DNA of 64,000 bases from positions 64,979,666 to 65,043,665 of the forward strand of contig JAVIAB010000092.1 of assembly GCA_032433765.1 (NCBI GenBank), written 5' to 3'. A program made the position numbers and the translations under genes. Position 1 is the first letter of the stretch. Every line of letters starts with the position of its first letter. This document shows, in pieces, positions 10,172 to 21,885 of this stretch. Below the pieces are notes generated by a model. That model worked only from the letters and a program-made list of their open reading frames with translations. It was not told the origin of the DNA and searched no databases. The stretch comes from Megaustenia siamemsis. Lineage: Eukaryota > Mollusca > Gastropoda > Stylommatophora > Ariophantidae.

Positions 10172-10758
10172 AAATGAATTTACATATTTGGGAACTTTGT
10201 TAACCTCAGACGGAAGATGTACAAAAGAGGTGAGATGCAGAATGGCTCAGGCAAAAGCAGCTTTCCAAAGATACTATGTAATCCATTTTTGACAATAGAA
10301 ACAAGAAAAAGAGTTCTTAAATGTTATGTTGAGCCAGTCTATGGCTTAACATATGGATGCGTATCATTGACAAAGGGACAACAGACAAGAAAATCACTGG
10401 AGTCTGTAGAAATGTGGTTTTACAGAAGAATATTGAGAGTACCATGGACAGCTAAGAAAAGTAATGATGTTCTGAAAGAGGTCAAAGCAAAAAAAGAGCT
10501 AATTTCCATTATTATTAGGAAGAAACAAGCATACTATTTTGGCCATGTAATGAGAAGAGAACAACTGGAATATATTGTAACAACTGGAAAAATTGAGGGA
10601 CGAAGAGATAGAAAGAAGCAAAGAGAAAAAATAACAAACAGCTTAAGAGAATGACTTGGCAGAAGGTCAAGAACAGAAATGATAAATAGCTGCCGAGATC
10701 GAAAGTTGTGGAGAGACATGATCACCTACGCCAGAAGGCTCGGTACATGATGATGATG

Positions 10759-12070
10759 AGTTCTCTTTTCATTTTTAGTTTTTTTAAGACTTCATCGTTT
10801 GTTTTCTTTTCCTTCCATCCAATTCTACCTATTCTTCTATATATCCACATGTCAAAGGCTTCAATTCTCTGTTCTGTTTTCTTGTCTAATGTCCATGTTT
10901 CTGCACCATATAGGAATATTGAGAAGATGTAACATTTTGCTATTCTTAGTTTAAGCCCTGGTGTTATTTGTTTTGATGTTAGTATGTTCTTCATGACATT
11001 AGAATTACTTTTTGCCCTTCCTATTCTTTTGTTTGTTGCAGTTGTACATTTTCCATCACTGGTTATAGTATGTCCAAGGTAGTTGTAGTTCTGAACTGTC
11101 TTCAGGTCTATTCTTTCTATTTTGATATCCACTTGTGGGTTTTGAGAATTTTCTTTGTTTATGATCATAGTTTTAGTCTTTTTGATATTCATATCTAGTC
11201 CATATTTTTTGCTTGTCATGTTTATTTAATCAAGTAATTGTTGTAGATCTTTAGGATTTTCTGCTTGTAGTACAGTATCGTCAGCATATCTTAGGTTATT
11301 GATTATCTTTCCATTAATTTGTAGGCCTGGCATCTCTATAATGTTTTTAAAAAATTTGCTCAGTGTATAGATTGAACAAGCTTGGTGATAGGATGTATCC
11401 CTGTCTTTCTCCTCTTTTTATATCAATGGGTGTAGAGTTCTCTCTGTTATATTTTATTATTGCTGTTTGCTCCCAGTATAGATTACATATTAGTCGTATG
11501 TCCATGTCATCTAGATGTATCTCTTTTAGGCATTCTATAAGTTGTTTGTGGTGTACTCTCTCAAAAGCTTTGGTGTAGTCTATGAAGCAGGCATATATTG
11601 GTTTGTTTACTTCTTTGTATTTTTCGATGTTCTCATGCAGAATATGGCTTCTTTTGTCCCACTATTTTTCCTAAATCCAAATTGCCGCTCATCTAATTCA
11701 GTATTGATTTTATTCTGAATCCTTCCTTGTATAACTTTTAGCAAGATTTTTGGATCATGGCTAATTAGGCTTATTGTTCTAAAGTCACTGCATTCATCTG
11801 CACCATTCTTTTTAGTCAATGCAATGAAAGTTGATGTTTTTAGTTCATTTGGTATGTATCCTGTGTGGTATATGTCATGCATATGTCTGTAATCACTCAA
11901 TGCCAAAATCTTCTAGTGCCTATATCACCTCTATCTGTATGCTGTCATGTCCTGCTGCTTTTCCCCTTTTCATTGTTTTTATAGCTTTTTCCACCTCAGA
12001 TTTTAAGATTTTATAGCCTGATGTACATTTTATAACTGGTTTCTTGTCCTTTTGTTCCTGAAATAGTAGC
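10759..12070 (-). pseudogene. LINE family C, RT portion (other half of 7744-8025)
   Basis: Minus-strand frames: C-terminus with YNYLGHTITSDGKCTT, YIFSIFLYGAETWTL and FDMWIYRRIGRIGW (to 11219). Farther along come catalytic LRYADDTVLQ (about 11280), GYIPNELKTSTFIALTKK, RTISLISHDPKILLK and DERQFGFRKNSGTKE (11607-11906). Further back, MKRGKAAGHDSI near 11960 and EQKDKKPVIK near 12050. Several frame breaks. Apparently 5'-truncated around 12070. Confidence 0.85.
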
Positions 12071-12269
12071 ATGGCTACCGGTGTAAAATTTAGAAAGAAA
12101 ATGTGATATTAACGCAAGATTCAGTCACTCTGCTGTTTTGGCCTACGCAAACAAACAGTAAACAGAACCACATTATTACTTGAATTTCTTACTTCCTCTA
12201 AAATTGTGTTGCATTTTAACTTCTAAGGGAAAGGCAACATTTCAGCTTGAATGCGTGTGATTCGTCTCG

Positions 12270-12480
12270 CACATGATGTCTGATATTTTATTAATCGAAC
12301 ATCTTCTTTGTCTGCCTTTTCCATCTTTTCCATGGTATCTAGTTAAGGTCGTGCTGTTATGTCCAAATAAGTGTCTTTTCTCCTAATGTAATCTAGACGT
12401 TGTATAGTTCCAGTTATGTTACTCGTCTTCATTTCTGATTCTGTCTCTTCTTCTTGGATTGAATGTTCTTCTTAGAGCCC
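12270..12480 (-). pseudogene. LINE C-terminal fragment, family I (local label)
   Basis: On minus, a broken frame gives DRIRNEDE, NITGTIQRLDYIRRK, LFGHNS and GKGRQRRCS: the usual LINE post-RT order 'IRNED..TG..R...LFGH...GK.RR' but unlike A-F in wording. Heavily decayed. Confidence 0.5.
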
Positions 12481-12689
12481 CACTTCAGTGATAAGAAATA
12501 CTCTTATGTATTTCTGTGTTATTTAAAAAGAAGACTATAATTATAATACATAATATGAGAGCCTGTTTTATCACTCGCCTGTAGCTAGGGCCTGTATTGT
12601 TTTTCCAAATGCAACTTAAGGGTACTAGATCGGGACCTTGCCCTAAGTCTAGCAGCCGAAAAGAAAAAAAATATCTTTTTGCTGGGGGG

Positions 12690-13115
12690 ATAAATCAAAT
12701 ATATCTTCTTTCTTTTTCTTTCCCTCCTCATCTGCCTTTCAGCGTTGAGGGGAGATATAATTTGCGATCTTTCTCTCAGTACATGATAACCTCTGTTATT
12801 ATATTATTTCCTAGTGTTTCTATTGTTTCATCAATCCATATTTTTCATGGTCAACCCTTCACTCTGTGTTCTCTAAATGTTTGTTGAAGACTTTTTGTAT
12901 TATGTTTTGTTCTTTCTGTCTTGTTTCCTGGCAAAACCGTTTTATCTGTTGTTTCTGTATGTATTCTATGCCGAGAATTATTACTATATTTTTTCTTAGT
13001 TCTTTATTTCTGATTTGATCTCACAGAGTGTTTCCTGTCATTCGTCCAACACATTTCAATTCGTTTTATTTTCCGTATTGTTCTTGTGTTGATAATCCAA
13101 GTCTAGCATTGGTAG
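12690..13115 (-). mobile_element. LINE family F 3' end
   Basis: Shares with the copies at 27885 and 52706 the antisense words 'tttcagcgttgaggggagat', 'gttttgttctttctgt', 'aaaaccgttttatctgttgt' and 'tttcctgtcattcgt'. It reads on minus as the QQIKWFGHV region of an RT C-terminus, with a pyrimidine-rich tail (tttctttttctttccctcc). Non-functional. Confidence 0.75.
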
Positions 13116-13950
13116 CACAGCGTTGAAAACAACAAAGAATTTCTATAACGAAGATAGGATCACATAATGCAGTTCCGTAATGCCTTTATAGCCGATAGAT
13201 CCTGTAAAATAATTTTAAGGGAACTAAACATAAGCCAAACTAGACTAGTGAATGTAATTGAAAACTGACATGTTTTAAACATATCAAACATTATGATAAT
13301 CTTGAAATAACAAATCAGATTGTAGTTCTTGGAAACCAGAGAAGAGCGCGATTAAGAAGGTGATAGTACCAAGACATCACAGATTGTGCGACAAACGTCT
13401 TGAGGGAAACAATTCGGCCAGACAACGACGAGAAGTTTTCTGAGCGAAAACACAAACTTCCTTCATTTGACAGCCTAAATGATAATTGTGAGAGTTTATG
13501 CATACTTTCCTTCAGCGTTATTTGATGTATGTTTTTAAAATATTGTTTGCTTTAGTTTTTTTTTGTTATTAGTTTATGTTGTTTTTCGTTTCAAGAAATA
13601 TTACTCTTGTGAACATACGAAGTGCGAAAGTGACAGTGAAATCTCTTTATCGCCATAAAAAATTATCCAGATGTCCTGCGTTTTATCTTGTACTTAAAAT
13701 GACATGTGTTAGAGTTATCTCCGTTTGGTTACATGCCTTCAAGTTAATGAAATTGGTATAATAGTTGTCATTTGTTATTTTAGAAGTGTACCGTTATTCC
13801 TTTTTTATGTATTTGTCATCAATGGTATCTGAACTGACGATCTCAAAAATATTTTGTTGGGGGACGTGTTTGGAGGAAATTATGTGAAGGAGCAATTCGA
13901 CGTTTATTGGGATGGTGGATTGGTATATGATTATTTACGTTAAAAAAAAA
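13116..13950. other. No gene seen
   Basis: Short open frames of 60 residues or so with biased composition; no domain or repeat recognised. Confidence 0.45.
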
Positions 13951-13964
13951 AATATGTACCGCTT

Positions 13965-14306
13965 GGGGGCCTCGGTAGCCTACTTGGGAAAAACCACCCG
14001 ACTGGTCTACCTTCGTTCGGCTAACCCGTGTTCGATTCCCGCTGGGAGCAGTGTGAATTGTACTCGTGGTTGGACAAAAAAAAATAATACCCCCACGGTT
14101 GACCCAGCCGTTGGCAGAAATGGGTAGCAGGGTATTTCCCTGGGAAGGTGAGGAATTTCGCCTCGCATCGTGAGTTTCGATGCTTGAAGCGACACTATCC
14201 AGAAATCTCCGAACATTTCTTGATAGGCAGCCGAGCACATATGGGTGCAAACTCGCGTGCTAAGACACTGGTTCAAGTCTCGTACTTTACCTTTACCTTT
14301 ACCTTT
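13965..14306 (+). mobile_element. SINE-2, full copy with TSD
   Basis: A-box-like 'tagcctacttggg', B-box-like 'gtgttcgattcccgc', second B-box-like 'ctggttcaagtctcg', and a (CTTTAC)n end. The flanks atatgtaccgctt and atatgttccgctt (13952-13964, 14307-14319) form a 13-bp TSD with one mismatch. Confidence 0.9.
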
Positions 14307-14319
14307 ATATGTTCCGCTT

Positions 14320-14795
14320 ATTTATTTCTAAAACTAATCAGTTTTTCAGTCCTAATTTTTTATACTCGTAAAATTGTGTCTTTAATACAACATGTCATTG
14401 CTCTAACTAAAGTATAGTACATACTTATGTGGATTTATTACTTTATTTGTGTTTCATGTCAACGATTTATATATTTTTTTTTATTGCTGGAAGGATTGTA
14501 TATGAATTCTGATATTGAGGTGGTAAAAATGTGCGTAACGTTATATATCATGCGAGGTGTTTAAAGAAATAATGGTTTCAGAGAATATCATTGCAAAAAT
14601 GAACTGTTAGAAGTACACAAACGGCATCAGAACAGTTTCAAAAGCTTTAAATGTCAGCACAGGCACATTCTGATTTTATGGATCATCATCAGTGAACGAA
14701 CGCTTCCCTTCATTAACGTGTATTAACATCGTCGAATCAAACTTGTTATCTCTACTTTGAGTACTCACACGCTCGCATATCACAAATGTTGATTA
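14320..14795. other. No gene seen
   Basis: AT-rich, no recognisable feature. Confidence 0.4.
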
Positions 14796-14799
14796 ACAA

Positions 14800-15895
14800 A
14801 CGTGTTGCAAGTAACAGATACGACGTACTAACTATATAAATGGGTTGTAAGTAACAGATTCAACGTACTACCTACAGAAATGGGTTGCAAGTAAAAGATT
14901 CAACGTACTACCTACAGAAATGGGTTGCAAGTAAAAGATTCAACGTACTACCTACAGAAATGGGTTGCAAGTAACTGATTCAACGTACTACCTACATAAA
15001 TGGGTTGCGAGTTACAACTCAGCGTACCATCTTCACCAATGAGATTGGAATCAACAACTCAAGGTACTACCCGCACACATGAAAATGCAAGCAACAGCTC
15101 AACGTGCTACTAAGATTATCAACACAAATGATTGCAAGTAATAGCTCATCGTACTACTAAGATTACCTACACAAATGATTGCAAGCAACAGCTCAACGTG
15201 CTGCCTACACAAATGAGATTGGAAGCAACAACTCAATGAACTACTTACACAAATAAAATTGCAAGGAACAACACATCGTACTACTAAGATTATCAACACA
15301 AATGAGTTGCAAGAAACAGCTCATAGTACTACTAAGATTATCAACACACATGATTGCAAGAAACAGCTCATCGTACTACTAAGATTATCAACACAAATGA
15401 GTTGCAAGCAACAGCTCATAGTACTACTAAGATTATCAACACCCATGATTGCAAGCAATAGCTCATCGTACTACTAATATTATCTACAGAAATGATTGCA
15501 AGCAACAGCTCAACGTGCTGCCTACACAAATGAGATTGGAAGCAACAGCTCATCGTACTACTAAGATTATCAACACACATGAGTTGCAAGCAATAGCTCA
15601 ACGTGCTGCCTACACAAATGGGATTGGAAGCAACAACTCAACATACTACCTACACAAATGAGATTCCAAGCAACAGCTCAACGTGTTGCCTACACAAATG
15701 AGATTGGAAGCAACAACTCAGCGTACTAACTACACAAATGAAATTGCAAGCAACAACGTACTGCCTACACAAATAATATTGGAAGAAACAACTCAACGTA
15801 CAACCTACACAAATGAATTGCAAGCAACAGCTCATCGTACTACTAAGATTATCAACACAAATGAGTTGCAAGTAACAGCTCAACATACTGCATAA
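14800..15895. repeat. 40/47-bp minisatellite, about 1.1 kb
   Basis: 14800-15008 is a homogeneous 40-bp block ('tgggttgcaagtaaaagatt', 'caacgtactacctacag'). From about 15060 on, two related units mix: a 40-bp 'cctacacaaatgagattg' form and a longer 47-48-bp form carrying 'ctaagattatcaacacaaat'. Both share 'gcaagcaacagctcaacgta'. Repetitive frames on both strands (for example HRTTKIINT) are by-products. Confidence 0.9.
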
Positions 15896-16955
15896 AACAT
15901 TGTTATTAGCAGCCTCTGGTGGAACCCATCCTACGAAATCCTAGTTTATTGAGTAACCAGGATTGTTTAACGCGGCTGTGACGATTTATTTTTGACAGTG
16001 CTTTAGATAACATACATCTCTTATTACTTATTGCCACACTGACACAATTACCCAGCACTTGATCCCTAAAATGTCCTTTCCAGTGTAATACTGCAATATT
16101 GAAATAAATCCTGCATTATATTATTTGAGGATATCGTGCTTTGCTTTATTCTTCAAAAAGAAGAGCGCAACAGCGATTTGTGCACTCAATAATTACGTAT
16201 AGCACAATGTAACAAAATAAAAAAAATGAGGAAATTAAACTCGCGAATTTCAAATGAGTCTTTACGTGAATAAACGTTAATGTGAATACTCAGCTCTTGA
16301 CACAAAATCTACGAAAAATAGAAAATAAAAGCCTCCACATTTCATTACATTCATTTATCTCCATAAAAAGAAATTTCAGGGAAAAGAAAAAAATAAATAA
16401 AAACAAAATCACAAATCTAGCATCTGATATATTGCCTCAATTTTTCCAACACTTTTTGTTTGAAAATCAAACTGATCCGACACCCTGGCGAGTGATGAGA
16501 CATATCTGAAAGCACGCGATGAGATTCACTAATTACAACTATTAAACTTTGCACCATTGTTGTGAGGTATTAGAGACATGTTCTTGTGTCCCTCGTGCAT
16601 TTTAAATTCCAGAACTGTCCCGTTAGTGATTGAAGCTTAATCAACTATGTCGTGTTTGGGTGAGATAATGAAACATGTCTATTTTTATTTTTATTTATAC
16701 AGTTCATTTACGATCAGTGGGTTCTGCTATAAATTTCCTATGAAAAGACTGATGGACGCTGTTGGGGTAATGAATGTTCTGTGACATATAAAGTGGTAAG
16801 GATGTGAAGTATTACGCCTCACGTACCGGGCTATAGCATTTAGAGTTAAGGGAACCAGTGCTTTTGCTTCATGGTTAATTCCTCTCCCAGATTAGCGAGT
16901 TCGGTAAGTACTAATTGTTATAACAATTATAAAGTCAGTCGACTGCAGAACGTTA
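15896..16955. other. No gene seen
   Basis: Mixed AT-rich sequence, no supported feature. Confidence 0.4.
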
Positions 16956-16959
16956 AGCT

Positions 16960-17035
16960 GAAATTAAACACACACCTACTATATCTCCAAGGCAGTTCCT
17001 AACCAACCACTACACCACCGACGAGCTCACTGTAT
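16960..17035 (-). mobile_element. tRNA-like SINE head fragment
   Basis: On minus 'gagctcgtcggtggtgtag' followed by 'tggttggttagg', an A-box-like tRNA 5' half. No B box is visible. Confidence 0.35.
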
Positions 17036-17860
17036 ACACAATGTAGCACATAAATCGAAAATTAATAAATAAATACTCAACACGATGTAATTGGAAGTGC
17101 TTTGTTTTTAAACAACTCTGTTAAGTTGTTCACGATTACCTTAATCTTATTTTCTCGCAATCGATGTGAACCGCTCCATAATCCAGGAGAGTGCTGTGTT
17201 GGACTACAATCGTTTTCTTGACCTCCCTGGCTCAGTCAGAGAAGTTGGTTCTTATCCCTTCTAGGGTTTCTATTGCACTACTAGGTGTTCTACATCAACA
17301 GATCTAAGCCTATGGAATCTACGAAGACCCTATTCTTCCCTACTCTCTTTTGACGCTGTTACCTGGGACACTAAATGTGAGGAGTAGCATAGTCCCATCT
17401 GCTGTGGGTGGCACCCTTGACTGCAGGGCGACTCGGTTGAACTTCTCTTCATTATTAACGTAGTTGACAATAGAGATCAAAGTAGTTGGTCATTTGGGAT
17501 ATGACCATTATATAAATACATTTGAGATATGGAGCTGAAGCTTGTATCAATAGTGCAGCACAAACAATTTGGACCAAACAAACTTCTGTTAACGGCGTTG
17601 GTCACAGCAGGTTTAAGCAGACAATGATCAGTACACCGCTTGGCGCCATGTTGGGGAAAAAATAGCTCCCATTCATGCGGTCAACGGCTTCTGTCTCAGG
17701 AAATCAGATCAGGTCTAGCTCATTCTATTTATTTAGGTTATCACTGATCTCGTCAGCTTTGTCCTTGTGCTGTCTGTTAGAAAAAAAATATGCAGCTCAT
17801 TTTTGTTAATGGAGATAGGCAAATGAACTTTTCATTGTTACGTGGGTGCGAAATTGATCA
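17036..17860. other. No gene seen
   Basis: Slightly GC-richer stretch around 17200-17450 with no long open frame; nature unknown. Confidence 0.4.
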
Positions 17861-17861
17861 A

Positions 17862-18625
17862 TGATTTTGAATTCTGGGAAAATAGGCAACATACAGGGAA
17901 ATCATTGGAGGCCTCAGAAACAAAAAAAAAATAGTGGTTTAACAGAACAGTGTTGAGAACGACATGGACAACTGAAAGAGTAATAAGGACGTTCTAAAAG
18001 AGGCCACAGCAAAAAGAAAGATTACCTCCAGTACCTGGAGGAAACAGTAATCTTTTTCGGTCTAGAAATGAGAAGGGAGGACATGGGATATATTGGTGAG
18101 AACAGGAACAAATAAACAAAAAGTGATAGAGAGAATCAGTGACAAATTACAAGATTGCTTGAGAGAATGGTTTGGTAGGAAGTCAATAATTGTTTGATAA
18201 ACAGAACTGATAAACAACTATAGAGATAGATAGAATGGTTTGGTAGTAAGTCAATAATTGTTTGATAAACAACTATAGAGATAGATAGAATGGTTTGGTA
18301 GGAAGTCAATAAATGTTTGATAAACAGAACTGATAAACAACTATAGAGATAGATAGAATGGTTTGGTAGTAAGTCAATAATTGTTTGATAAACAACTATA
18401 GAGATAGATAGAATGGTTTGGTAGGAAGTCAATAAACGTTTGATAAACAACTATAGAGATAGATAGAATGGTTTGGTAGTAAGTCAATAATTGTTTGATA
18501 AACAACTATAGAGATAGATAGAATGGTTTGGTAGGAAGTCAATAAATGTTTGATAAACAGAACTGATAAACAACTATAGAGATAGATAGTTGTGGTGAAA
18601 CATAGTCACCTACGTCAGCAGACAC
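17862..18625 (+). pseudogene. LINE C-terminus (family A-like) with an internally amplified segment
   Basis: Decayed frames match the LINE-A C-terminus at 10380-10750: KSLEASE, VLRTTWTTE, then 'agaatggtttggtaggaagt' in place of the host's 'agaatgacttggcagaagg', and finally 'agttgtggtgaaacatagtc' plus 'acctacgtcag', matching KLWRDMIAYA. Between those last two landmarks the LINE should have about 60 bp; here it has about 430 bp of tandem copies. Confidence 0.7.
18164..18592. repeat. 55/69-bp minisatellite grown from LINE sequence, 7 copies
   Basis: Units read 'agaatggtttggtaggaagt', 'caataattgtttgataaac', 'aactatagagatagatag'. Copies 1, 3 and 7 carry an extra 13 bp 'gataaacagaact'. It lies inside the LINE C-terminus described at 17862-18625. 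Confidence 0.88.
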
Positions 18626-19088
18626 TGTAGTTTATGAAGGTTGTTATATGTTTATAGGTATGTGGATGTGTTTGTCTCTACTGGTTTCAGGTTCTTTATT
18701 CTGATTGTTGTAGGGTTGATAGGAATCCAGCCACCCTTAGGCCGAGAGGTGTGTGGCAAAATACATATATCTATTGGTTGTACTTTAATGTTGAACTTTC
18801 ATTTGCATCTTTCATTAGTATTGCAGTTAAATAAAAACAAAAATTCAAATCATTTTATATTTTTAATGTTCTTTTTGGGTATAATTAACATAAATAAATA
18901 ATTTGTAGGTAATTTACTAGTTTAGTGTCGTACTTCATTTATGTTCTGAGTAACGTCCCCTTGCACTTTATTCGACCGTTCTCTAATCTACCATCAGAAG
19001 ACCCCTAGATGAAGGTCAGGAATATTCTAAACCTTGTTGAAAAAAGTAACATTAAATGCACCAAACTAGCAGCATATGATACACTCAA
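18626..19088. other. No gene seen
   Basis: AT-rich; one short hydrophobic open frame (about 18641-18901) without recognisable homology. Confidence 0.35.
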
Positions 19089-19097
19089 TACGTGCGG

Positions 19098-19420
19098 GGG
19101 CCTCGGTAGCCTAGTTGGGAAAATCACCCATTTGGGCTACAGACGTTCATAAAACCCGTGTTCAACTCCCACTGAAAGCGTTGTTGGTTGTACTCGTTGT
19201 AGGGAAAGAATACCCCGGCGGTCGAACCAGCCGCTGAAAGAAATGGGGATCAGGGGAGTACTCTGGGAAGATGAGGAATGCCGCCTCGCGTCGTGAGTTT
19301 CGAAGCTTGAAGCGACAATATCAGAAGTCTCCGAACGCTTCTGAATAGGCGGTCGAGTACATATGGGTGAAAGCTTGCATGCTTAGACGCCGATTCAAGT
19401 TTCGTACATTACCTTACCTT
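19098..19420 (+). mobile_element. SINE-2 copy
   Basis: Same layout as the copies at 5151 and 13965, more diverged. Flanks tacgtgcgg and tatgtgcgg (19089-19097, 19421-19429) suggest a 9-bp TSD with one mismatch. Confidence 0.85.
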
Positions 19421-19554
19421 TATGTGCGGTTAATCATGGAAGATCACTAGTTTAGAAGAAATGAAATAAAAAGTTAAATTACCTAATTTGTGATCTAAAC
19501 TATAATTTTCGCGTTGAGCTAAATATATGATTGCAATACTAATATTTTATAATA

Positions 19555-19812
19555 AGTAAAAAATAAAAGTAAATTACCCCGTCACGCCAAGTGGCATATA
19601 GGGAATATAGTGTTAGTGCCCATACATTTTAGAGACCTTCAGCACATGATTTTTGGTGGTAATGTGGTCGATATTACGCCCGTGCCGCTTTACTTTCCCA
19701 GAAAAAAATCCAGTAACCATTAAATGCTGGGTGAACCGGAGCCCGTCGGTTGGAATCGAACCCTGCCTCTTATCCGTTGTAGTCCAGTTCACTAACCACT
19801 GAGTTATCGCAC
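19555..19812 (-). mobile_element. SINE-1, full copy with TSD
   Basis: On minus: 'gataactcagtggttagtg' (A box), 'gggttcgattccaaccgacg' (B box), the 'aaagcggcacggg' body, and the 'gccacttggcgtgacgggg' 3' end. An 11-bp TSD attttataata lies at 19544-19554 and 19813-19823. Confidence 0.9.
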
Positions 19813-19823
19813 ATTTTATAATA

Positions 19824-20790
19824 TACACAAATAATCCTAGCTCTAATTAATATTTCTTGTTTAAACAAAACATTCTAAATTGAACCTTGATGGTTCCAGT
19901 CATTAGATCAACACCATGAGATGTCTTACCTCCATCATGATTTACATTATCATAGTATCAGCAACATTTATCATACCACAATATATAGAGAGATTCACAC
20001 ACTAATTACTTACCAGCCCCAAGACTACACTAGACTGGAGACACTATAGACCGTATCACTATTTTACAGGAGGCCACCCTTTGAGTCTACAGCATCAATA
20101 TTTCATATGGTGTCCATGCCATCTCGTGGGAGAAATTAGAATAATATTAAAGATGGTATGACCAGAGTTCAAGAGCCCAATCCAGATGATTGCAGTCGTG
20201 ACCTGGAAATTATATAAGCACCAATAAATAAATATTGCAAAGGTTGAGTACACACACTTCACCGATGGGATATTTGAACGCTTAATGGCATTAATTTTAT
20301 TGCGATATCTGACGTCATTTATTAGAATATCATAAACATATGACAAAGAATTCCCTATCTGGTCATTTGCATAAAAATAAAGAGATATAAAGAAAGAAAT
20401 TTGAAAGAAACAGGTATTAAGACTTAGTTTATGCCTCTGTCTTCATACTTATCATCTCTTTTATGTCTAAGCTTCTTCTCATGGGTCATTTCGACTGGGA
20501 TTCGGGATACTCTTATGAATTCTGTTGTCTGTTTCAGGATTTTGGTCGCTCCAGTTTCTCTCTCACGGTTGTCGGCGCGGGACACGTTTGCCGTGCTCGA
20601 GATGGTGTAATGGGTGTACTATTTTAGCATGTGGTTTCTTGTTATATCTGCTAGGGTGCAGTGGCACATATTGGTAGTACCTTTCTTGAATTTGGAGCCC
20701 CGTTCTGTGGTGGCTGGTTTGGATCATCATCATCAAGTACCGGGCCTGAACTGGACTAAGTGCTAAGTTGAACAGTGAGCCATCTTATCT
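19824..20790. other. No gene seen
   Basis: No supported frame. 20440-20740 is less AT-rich and could be old transposon sequence, but I cannot assign it. Confidence 0.35.
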
Positions 20791-20799
20791 TGTGCAAAT

Positions 20800-21690
20800 G
20801 TAAATATCTCATGAGCTGTTTCCGAAGGGGTAATTTAGGAGGGCAGCAAAAAATATACCAGAAAGGGTGAGGGCGAGGACACATCCCTGTTTCACTCCTT
20901 TATTAACTTTGAAATTATCTGATGAACTTCCATCGAAGTAGATTTTACCATTCATGTCTTCATGAAAGGACATGATCAGCCTAAGTAATTTAGGAGGGCA
21001 GCCTATGCCTTCTAACACCTTGTAGAGCCCATCTCTGTTTACTGAGTCGAATGCGTTTGTTAGATCCACAAAGGCAATATAGAGAGGCATATTTTGTTCT
21101 CGACATTTTTCTTGCAGTTGTCTAAATGTGAAAATCATGTCTGTGGTTGATCTCCCGGCTCTGAAGCCGCATTGAGACTCGGGAAGAACACGTCCTGCAA
21201 GGCTATGTAGGCGTTTAAGTATAACTCTAGCAAAAACCTTGCCGGCTGTGCTAAGGAGAGAAAAGACTGTAATTATTGCAGTCGCCCCTGTCTCCTTTGT
21301 GTTTGTACAACGTTACGATCTTGGCATTTCTCATATCATGAGGTATTTCTCCTTGCCTCCAGAATTTTATTAGCAGTTTGTAAAGATGTGGAAGTAGTAC
21401 GTTTAAGTTTTCCTTTAGTACATCTGTGGGAATGTTGTCATTTCCTGCAGCTTTTCCTCTTGAGAGGGCATTTATAGCGTCAGCAAGTTCGTTCATAGTA
21501 GGCTCAACATCCAGCTCGGACATTGTAGGATATTAGGGTATTGATTGTGCTATAGCTGTACTTGCTGGTCTGTCATCATTGTATAGGTTGGAGTAGTGTT
21601 CAACCCATCTTTCCATTTGTTGTCCCTTATCAGTAATAGGTTCTCCAAACTTTGATTTTAGGGGGGCTAATTTGGTTATTTAAATATGTC
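20800..21690 (-). pseudogene. LINE family G reverse transcriptase fragment
   Basis: Minus-strand frames in order: INALSRGKAAGNDNIPTDVL, FWRQGEIPHDMRNAKIVTLY, KHKGDRGDCNNY (21251-21523); then after a frame break VFARVILKRLHSLAG and SQCGFRAGRSTTDMIF; then motif A IAFVDLTNAFDSVNRDGL and KGVKQGCVLALTLSGIFF (20809-21138). The catalytic ADD motif is lost beyond 20809. It differs clearly from families A-F. It joins a tcatcatcatcaagtacc sequence at about 20730, so another LINE tail may have cut it. Confidence 0.85.
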
Positions 21691-21691
21691 T

Positions 21692-21885
21692 GTTAGCATC
21701 TATGTAAATTATTGTTTGCAATTGTTTTCTCTTATGTTGACTTCTCCTGCTGTTATGTCTTTCTAATATTCTATCAATCCATCTTTTTCGTATTGGACGC
21801 TTGGGTCTGGTGTTCTTCCAAATTTTATTGAAAACATCTTGTGTTATGTTTTGTTCTTTCTGTCTATTACGTAGTCAAACCATTA
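21692..21885 (-). mobile_element. LINE family F 3' fragment
   Basis: Words 'ctatcaatccatctttttcg', 'gggtctggtgttctt' and 'gttttgttctttctgtct' match the F copies at 12690 and 27885. It leads straight into the 28-bp array. Confidence 0.65.

Larger units (their letters stand above)
8026..10758 (+). mobile_element. LINE family A, inserted in LINE-C and itself hit twice
   Basis: TSD agttctctttt at 8015-8025 and 10759-10769. Contents in order: linker (KKWMTD), nested LINE-E at 8200-8732, linker resumed (NEANEAWLKERCKEIE), RT, nested LINE-D at 9959-10171, and C-terminus (ESVEMWFYRRILRVPWTAKK, FGHVMRREQLEYIVTTGK, RKLWRDMITYARRLGT) with a GATGATGAT tail. It is 5'-truncated in the linker. The first 11 bases are a foldback copy of the element's own 5' edge. 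Confidence 0.9.

Noticed and set aside
13843..14417. Overlapping open frames on both strands (for example NRTRVSRTKVDQSGG)
   Set aside because: They lie within SINE-2 and recur in other copies; non-coding Pol III-derived sequence.
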